Assembly: GCF_014154935.1 (NCBI RefSeq)
Contig: NZ_JACEHH010000062.1
Location: 1-44,670 of the forward strand
DNA length: 44,670 nucleotides
DNA from: Stieleria mannarensis
GTDB lineage: Bacteria; Planctomycetota; Planctomycetia; Pirellulales; Pirellulaceae
Direction of reading: 5' to 3'
The notes beneath the pieces were generated by a model. That model made no database searches, had not been told where the DNA came from, and saw nothing but the letters and a program-made list of their open reading frames with translations. The translations under genes were made by a program, and so were the position numbers. Positions 39,867 to 44,670 of the stretch are shown piece after piece; position 1 is the stretch's first letter, and each line of letters begins with the position of its first letter.

Positions 39867-40544
39867 TCACTGCCACTGGAAGTCGTAGCTGTCGCCTTCG
39901 TAGGATTCGTAATCCATGAACCGGTTTCCGCTGATCAGGGTGTAGCGGCGTGATCCGTTCCAGCTGTAAACGATTCGGCCGAAGTAGTCGGCGCCGGAGC
40001 CGCCGTACATGTGATCCTGGATGCCGTCGCCGTAGTCTCGCATGTCGTCATTTCCGTCGCCTCCCATCAAGATGTCAAAGTCATCGCCGCCGGCAAGATC
40101 GTCGTCGCCGCCGCCGCCGATCAAGACGTCTTCACCGTCACCGCCGCGTGCGGTGCTGTCGATGTCCGTCTGGTTGTCGAAATCGTCGTGGTGATTGCCG
40201 CCGTCAAAGTAGATGTAGAAGAACTCGGGGAAATCGAGTGCGGCGTCTTTTGCGACCAGCGTGTCGCTACCGTTCCAGCCGCGAAACAGGACGAACAGTT
40301 GGGTGTGCTGCCCGGCGACCGCTTCGAATTCGTACTCTTGACCGTTCAATTCGACTTCGACCTGGCCAGCTTCAATGGCATCGTCGTGCTCATCGTCGGT
40401 GAATTTGATTTCACACACATCGTTGGCCGACGTGCCGTCGATGATGACAAGTCGGACGGGGCCGTCGTCGAACGCCGTGACACCGGCGTTTGCGATACTG
40501 GACAGACAAGCCAAAGCGAGGCAAAACGCGAATTTTCGTAACAT
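39867..40544 (-). CDS. Small secreted RTX (hemolysin-type calcium-binding) repeat protein
   Basis: A 225-residue secreted protein. Signal peptide: LRKFAFCLALACLSSIANA. An N-terminal beta region (VRLVIIDGTSANDVCEI, VEVELNGQEYEFEAV) is followed by glycine/aspartate nonapeptide repeats of RTX type: GGDGEDVLIGGGGDDDLAGG, ILMGGDGNDDMRD and MYGGSGADYFG, predicted to form a calcium-binding beta-roll. It ends in an aromatic tail (SYDFQWQ). RTX proteins often leave by type I secretion, but a Sec-type leader here implies export by Sec. No enzyme domain is visible. It is isolated: the neighbours on both sides are plus-strand genes. Likely a surface or matrix protein; the ligand is unknown. Confidence 0.82.
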   Translation of the reverse strand: MLRKFAFCLALACLSSIANAGVTAFDDGPVRLVIIDGTSANDVCEIKFTDDEHDDAIEAGQVEVELNGQEYEFEAVAGQHTQLFVLFRGWNGSDTLVAKDAALDFPEFFYIYFDGGNHHDDFDNQTDIDSTARGGDGEDVLIGGGGDDDLAGGDDFDILMGGDGNDDMRDYGDGIQDHMYGGSGADYFGRIVYSWNGSRRYTLISGNRFMDYESYEGDSYDFQWQ

Positions 40545-40702
40545 CGATCCGAATCCCGTGATTGAAATGGTGCGGTGAATTGTTTGCTAACACCCTTTCA
40601 AGCGGAGCTGATCGAGATTTGTTTCAAAGAATTGCCCGAAAGTTGAGATGACGATAGATTGGTCTCCAGGGCTCCCGTGAACTCGCTTTCGTTGACCAGG
40701 TC

Positions 40703-41401
40703 ATGTCTGACAAACCGGTTTTGAAGACACCTTCACTCAGTTATGTGAAGGCCGAAAATCGCCGCGACGCAGTCCGACGGATGATTCTTCCCGATCCGCT
40801 CTTGGCCGCGCTCTACGCCGAGGGCGAGTCGAAAGACGGGAAACAAGGCTGGGTCAACGCGATCCGAGATCAATCCGGGGCGGTCTATCGACTGCTGTTC
40901 TACATCGACAAGTTGCAAGTGGCGCCAGAGTTTCGCGATCTGGAGATGTACGAATTGCTGTACGGAGCCGTCACCGATCACCAGGAACTCAACTATCCAC
41001 GAGCCCTCTTCACGACGACCGGCGCGATCAACCTGATGCGGGACGGCATCCCCAGCCAGCGGTTCGTCGATGCGGTCCAACGTGGAATCCTGCAAATCGT
41101 CCCCTACACGCTGGGCCGAGATATCAAGACGGCGCACCTCCGCGAAAACGGATACGCCTACCTTTGCATCTACGATCGTGATGGACAAGGCATTCGCGTG
41201 CTGAATCTTTTGGACTATTTGATGGTGTATGACCACCGCGCCGCCGAAGAGATTCAAGTCCACCAGGAGGAAGAATTGGTGATCGGAGACACGCGATTCG
41301 TCCGCCCGTTTCTTCTGAAGTATGCCCAGGGCGATAAGGCTGCGTCGCAGGACACCGCCAGCGTCGCGGAGCAAATGTTACGGTCGAAGGGGGCATTCTA
41401 G
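40703..41401 (+). CDS. Conserved-looking protein of unknown function
   Basis: A 232-residue soluble protein that I do not recognise. No signal peptide or membrane segment. It is mixed alpha/beta with even composition (RLLFYIDKLQVAPEFRDLEM, LLYGAVTDHQELNYPRALF, YLCIYDRDGQGIRVLNLLDY). The frame is continuous, the codon use matches the neighbours, and the start ATG (40703) has CAGGTC just upstream, a weak ribosome-binding site. It stands 4 bp from the stop of the convergent polymerase-like gene. The surrounding polysaccharide genes suggest, but do not show, a role in glycan metabolism. Confidence 0.65.
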   Translation: MSDKPVLKTPSLSYVKAENRRDAVRRMILPDPLLAALYAEGESKDGKQGWVNAIRDQSGAVYRLLFYIDKLQVAPEFRDLEMYELLYGAVTDHQELNYPRALFTTTGAINLMRDGIPSQRFVDAVQRGILQIVPYTLGRDIKTAHLRENGYAYLCIYDRDGQGIRVLNLLDYLMVYDHRAAEEIQVHQEEELVIGDTRFVRPFLLKYAQGDKAASQDTASVAEQMLRSKGAF

Positions 41402-41405
41402 TTCC

Positions 41406-42722
41406 TCATCGCGTTCCGCCGACACCGCCGACCGCTACCGGACGATGTCGTGACAGACCGCCCTTTAACGTCCCCAATCCGATCCCGATCAAAGCGAAAA
41501 ACAGGACCGATTCGGATCGCACGGGGCCCATGAACGACGTGCACAACAACGACCAGCCGAGGTACCAGAGGGCGAATACCGCGAGTGAGGCGGCGAAGGC
41601 TTTCTGGTGTGGGCCGCCACGCGTCAATCGAACGAGATGGAAGAACAGATTTGCAATCGCGGCGCTAAATAGCGCCATGCCGATCACGCCCGTTGAGACC
41701 AGAATCTGAAGTTGGATGTTGTGAGCCGGATGGTTGGTCTTCATTGACCAGACTTCCAGTTCGCCGGTTTCGCTGGTGATGAAGTATCCGTGTCCGATCC
41801 ATTTGGATTTGGTGAATTCTTTCCACACCTTGGTCCACATCTCTTCGCGGCCGGAGACTTGGCTGATTTGGCGGGCGGACTGGCCGCGGGTCAGGTATTG
41901 GACCGTCGAGCTTCTGGGATCCAGGACGGATGCGAACGACGGGTCGATCAGCACGAGGGTGATCAGCGCCAGCGAGAATACGCTGATCGCCGCGGCGCGG
42001 ACCACGTTTCCGGCGTACACGAACAACACCAACCCGACCGTCACGGCGGCCATCAACAACGCCATTCGGCTGTTGGCGAAGTACAACACCGCACCATGAA
42101 TCAAACCGCCCAGGATGGCCGCCCGCAGCGACCACGTGTACTTGCCGACAAACAGGCACAGGACACAGGCGAGCAATCCCAGGGACGCGTTGGCGCCTGC
42201 CGCCGTGGGGTGAACGACGCCCGTATTGCCGCCCATCATCAGACGACGGTTCAAACCGGACAGGTCTGGAAAAGCCAAATGCACCAACAGCACAAACACG
42301 CTGCACGCAAACAACATCCGCACCAGCAACCGCATCATCGATTCGATCCGATCCCGGTCGCGGGTCAGCAATGCAACCAGCGAGGCGAGCACCAGCAAGC
42401 TTGCCAATCCGCCCGCCTGGCCGATCGAGATGCCCGGTCGCGGCGTCCACAGCAGGCTGAAAATCGTCCAGGCAAAAAATACGTAGAACGGGACCAGGGG
42501 ACGCAGGACCGCGCGGGAGTCGCGGTCCCCGATCCGGGCCAGGATCACCGCCGTGCCGCCGAAGAAGACGACCAGCAAGATCACCAGTTTGACCAACGCC
42601 AGTGGATCAAGCGATGCGATCGTGACCGCTTCCCAGCGCGATGGAAGGGTGAACGTCAGAATCGGTAACGCACAGATCCCGAAGGTCGTCAGGCGTCGCA
42701 AAGTGGCGTCAGAGCGAAACAT
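41406..42722 (-). CDS. O-antigen ligase/Wzy-like polysaccharide membrane protein
   Basis: A 438-residue protein with about 10-12 hydrophobic segments. Its fold and the large loop between the later helices (about residues 270-340; RGQSARQISQVSGREEMWTK, KSKWIGHGYFIT, THNIQ-like PAHNIQLQILVSTGVIG) match the Wzy_C family (O-antigen ligase/exopolysaccharide polymerase). The GREEMW and G-H-G-Y plus P-A-H-N loop blocks are the recognised signature of these enzymes. It would polymerise or ligate repeat units at the periplasmic face of the inner membrane. It lies 21 bp downstream of the Wzz-like gene, so the two form an operon. Which of polymerase or ligase cannot be decided from sequence. Confidence 0.85.
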   Translation of the reverse strand: MFRSDATLRRLTTFGICALPILTFTLPSRWEAVTIASLDPLALVKLVILLVVFFGGTAVILARIGDRDSRAVLRPLVPFYVFFAWTIFSLLWTPRPGISIGQAGGLASLLVLASLVALLTRDRDRIESMMRLLVRMLFACSVFVLLVHLAFPDLSGLNRRLMMGGNTGVVHPTAAGANASLGLLACVLCLFVGKYTWSLRAAILGGLIHGAVLYFANSRMALLMAAVTVGLVLFVYAGNVVRAAAISVFSLALITLVLIDPSFASVLDPRSSTVQYLTRGQSARQISQVSGREEMWTKVWKEFTKSKWIGHGYFITSETGELEVWSMKTNHPAHNIQLQILVSTGVIGMALFSAAIANLFFHLVRLTRGGPHQKAFAASLAVFALWYLGWSLLCTSFMGPVRSESVLFFALIGIGLGTLKGGLSRHRPVAVGGVGGTR

Positions 42723-42743
42723 GAGAATCCGAAAGAGACGGGA

Positions 42744-44369
42744 TCAGCGTGGACGCGTCGCCGCGGAAGATTCAGGTTGGGCTTCATGTGAGACGACGGC
42801 CTTGTCGATCCGAATCGGGACCGATGTTCGGACGCGATCCGGCTCCTCGGCAGTTTCAGGCGATGATTCGTCCCATGATTCATCCGCCGAATCGACGTCG
42901 ACCGATCGGGAAGAATCATCGGTCGGCAAGTAAGAACGGACATCCAGCAGGACCGGAACGCCCATCGCCAAAGCGAATGCGGCGACTAGCCCGGCCAACG
43001 CACAAAGCGGCTTGTTCGGCGAAACCGGTCGCTCCTCCAACGTCGCCGGTTGGGAAACGTTGATGCTGGTGATCCGGTTGGCTTCCAATTCCTCGTTCAG
43101 CCTGGCCTGTTCCAACATCACCGAATGCACCTTGTATCGCTCTTCCAGCACCAGTGCGTTGCGTTGCAGTCTGGAAAGCTGTTGCTCGTGTTCGTTGATC
43201 GAGTTGATTTCACCGATCAAGTAACGTTGCTGCTCGCGGAGTTTCTTTTGCCGCTCGCGGAGCGATTTCTCGGTGGCGAGGTCGACGACCTGGTTGGCGA
43301 ACAATTGTTGGTGGGTCGGATTGATCAATTCGCGCGATTCGGTGCGATCGGACTCCTGGGCTTCGACAATCTTCCGCGCCTGTTCCAACTGTTCACGAAT
43401 GGACGTCAGCTTAGGGTGCCCGGGTTTGTATTTGGCCGCGTACTCGTTTTCGAGCACCTCCAATTGGAACAACGTGCTCCGCATTTCATCGTGTGAACTG
43501 CGTTCGATCCCCGTGGTTTCCTCCTTGACGGTGGGTTGGACGGTGGTGGTCAACAGATCGGCGTAGGCTTCGGCGCGCATCGACGATTCGACCAAGTCCG
43601 CTTCGACCTTGAACAGTTCGCCGGAGACCTTTTCCAATTGCGATTCCAGCAGTTTCTGGTGACCGTCCAGGGTGGCGAACCCGGCGGCGTTCTTTGCGTC
43701 ACGGATCTTGCCGTGGACCTCGTCGAGCTGCTTTTTCAGCTCCGCATCCTGCGCCACGAAGAACGCATACGTGCCGCGCGTGCGATTGACCTGCGCGTGG
43801 TGGTCCAGGTAGGCGTCCACCCATGCCGAGACGATCGTCTGGGCGACCTGGGGATTCTTGGATTTGAACTGCACCGTCACCAGACTGGATCGTTCTGATG
43901 CGGAAATGTCGATGGATTGCTCCAGTTCCCGGATGGCCCGCTCCCGGTCTCCGATCGGGTCGATGTTGCTGGCCCAGGTTTTCAGTGCCCCGATCCACGC
44001 CGCCACCGGGCTCTGGGAGTCCTCGGGGGCATTTCCTGATGGGGGAACGTGTTCTTCGAGAATCAGATCCGTCCCCAGCCGCTGGACGACGTCGTTCATG
44101 ATCGTGCGGCTGTGCATCACATCCAGTGCCGTTTCGATCTCGTCCTGACGCGTATTCAGGGGCGCATTGGGGTCACCGACGACCTTCATGGTCGGGTCCA
44201 GCGATCCGCTTTCGTATCCGACGCGCAGCAACAGCTTGGAAACCGACCGGTATTGCCGCGGTGCGTACAGGATCACCGCCGCCGCGATCGCGATGACGGC
44301 GGCAAACGCAAATGAAGCGGCAAACCAGTGACGTCGAAGCGAAGCCCGCCACAAAATGAGGGAGTTCAT
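42744..44369 (-). CDS. Wzz/GumC-type polysaccharide chain-length or export protein
   Basis: A 541-residue inner-membrane protein of the PCP (Wzz/GumC) group. TM1 lies at about 14-32 (WFAASFAFAAVIAIAAAVIL). A long periplasmic region (about 35-445) has extended coiled-coil stretches (EVSGELFK-like LEKVSGELFKVEADLVESSM, SLRERQKKLREQQRYLIGEI). Then SQPATLEERPVSPNKPL, the conserved proline-rich segment before TM2 (about 455-475, ALAGLVAAFALAMGVPVLLD). The cytoplasmic tail is acidic and Ser-rich (VDVDSADESWDESSPETAEE) without a tyrosine-kinase domain. ATG 44369 is preferred to the first in-frame ATG (44408), which adds 13 residues without a family match. It controls polymer length or export together with the downstream polymerase-like protein. 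Secure family call. Confidence 0.9.
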   Translation of the reverse strand: MNSLILWRASLRRHWFAASFAFAAVIAIAAAVILYAPRQYRSVSKLLLRVGYESGSLDPTMKVVGDPNAPLNTRQDEIETALDVMHSRTIMNDVVQRLGTDLILEEHVPPSGNAPEDSQSPVAAWIGALKTWASNIDPIGDRERAIRELEQSIDISASERSSLVTVQFKSKNPQVAQTIVSAWVDAYLDHHAQVNRTRGTYAFFVAQDAELKKQLDEVHGKIRDAKNAAGFATLDGHQKLLESQLEKVSGELFKVEADLVESSMRAEAYADLLTTTVQPTVKEETTGIERSSHDEMRSTLFQLEVLENEYAAKYKPGHPKLTSIREQLEQARKIVEAQESDRTESRELINPTHQQLFANQVVDLATEKSLRERQKKLREQQRYLIGEINSINEHEQQLSRLQRNALVLEERYKVHSVMLEQARLNEELEANRITSINVSQPATLEERPVSPNKPLCALAGLVAAFALAMGVPVLLDVRSYLPTDDSSRSVDVDSADESWDESSPETAEEPDRVRTSVPIRIDKAVVSHEAQPESSAATRPR

Positions 44370-44670
44370 GGAATTCGTGCAAAGAGCTTGAACGGACAGA
44401 ATAAGCAACCTGGATGCTAATTTCGCCTCTCCATGGCGACCCCGAGCCGATCGCGCTTGCCGAAAGAATCACGCTGGAGACGTTCGATTTTGCGATTCGA
44501 ATCGATTATTCCGGCTCATCATCACCAGACCAGCATCGCTGCCGACAGGATAATGCCCTTCCGAACCGGCGCCAGCGGCCCCATACTTGCCTGATGAAAA
44601 TAACTTCGCTGCTGAACGTAGGCGCCCCGTATTGGACCAGCAGTTTCACAGGGCAAAAATGATTCGGGCT
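44370..44670. other. Non-coding end of window, leader of the Wzz-like gene
   Basis: I see no gene in these 301 bases. The minus-strand promoter of the wzz-like gene should lie here; a TATTCT hexamer on the minus strand (plus 44399-44404) lies about 30 bp upstream of its start, with no good -35. A plus-strand frame covering 44414-44662 has no protein-like features. Confidence 0.4.

Noticed and set aside
44414..44662. Plus-strand open frame at the right end
   Set aside because: No ribosome-binding site, no recognisable content, and it overlaps the expected wzz promoter region.

Overview
The window looks like chromosomal DNA of a Planctomycetota bacterium, most likely a marine Pirellulales member (Rhodopirellula/Rubripirellula/Stieleria type). 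The evidence is the dense set of secreted sulfatases, a sialate O-acetylesterase, a PEP-CTERM protein, a large Ser/Thr kinase with a TPR-like tail, a VHL-beta-like domain on a sulfatase, few clear Shine-Dalgarno sites, high GC and many short direct and foldback repeats. All assignments come from reading the translated sequence; no database search was possible.

Layout. (1) 1-0.7 kb: a decayed, internally deleted integron-type tyrosine recombinase (minus strand) and short palindromic and hexamer repeats. (2) 1.0-13.7 kb: an extracellular polysaccharide-breakdown region with a secreted alpha/beta esterase, a sialate O-acetylesterase, a soluble PAS/GAF histidine kinase, and three secreted type I sulfatases in a row with a secreted HExxH metallopeptidase between the second and third. 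The third sulfatase ends in a VHL-beta-like domain. (3) 13.9-22.3 kb: mixed genes: a zinc-ribbon protein of unknown function, a GlgX-type glycogen debranching enzyme, a WD40 gene relic, a PEP-CTERM protein, an Amt ammonium transporter and a CNNM/CorC-type membrane protein, separated by a repeat-rich non-coding stretch of almost 1 kb. (4) 22.5-31.8 kb: a compact chemosensory operon cheW-cheR-cheW-mcp-cheA(REC)-cheB. It has the parts list of a Wsp-type (alternative cellular function) pathway but no WspR-like GGDEF protein and no stand-alone CheY. A Ser/Thr kinase with a TPR-like C-terminal region follows in the same direction. (5) 34.8-44.4 kb: a surface-polysaccharide region with a CgeB-like glycosyltransferase, a sulfotransferase, a class V aminotransferase, a GT-A-like transferase, a small RTX-repeat secreted protein, an unknown protein, and an O-antigen-ligase/Wzy-like protein with a Wzz-like chain-length protein.

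How the genes may work together (inference): the left half removes sulfate and acyl groups from environmental glycans, while the right end probably builds and perhaps sulfates the cell's own polysaccharide. The chemosensory operon between them, with adaptation enzymes but no motility output, could control a surface or developmental programme.

A second theme is sequence turnover. At least six independent tandem duplications with units of 14-21 bp lie in or beside genes (7007, 9331, 11241, 20481, 24465, 31779). One has apparently converted an ATGA gene overlap into a spaced junction. A TA-flanked foldback element sits exactly in the stop codon of a glycosyltransferase gene.
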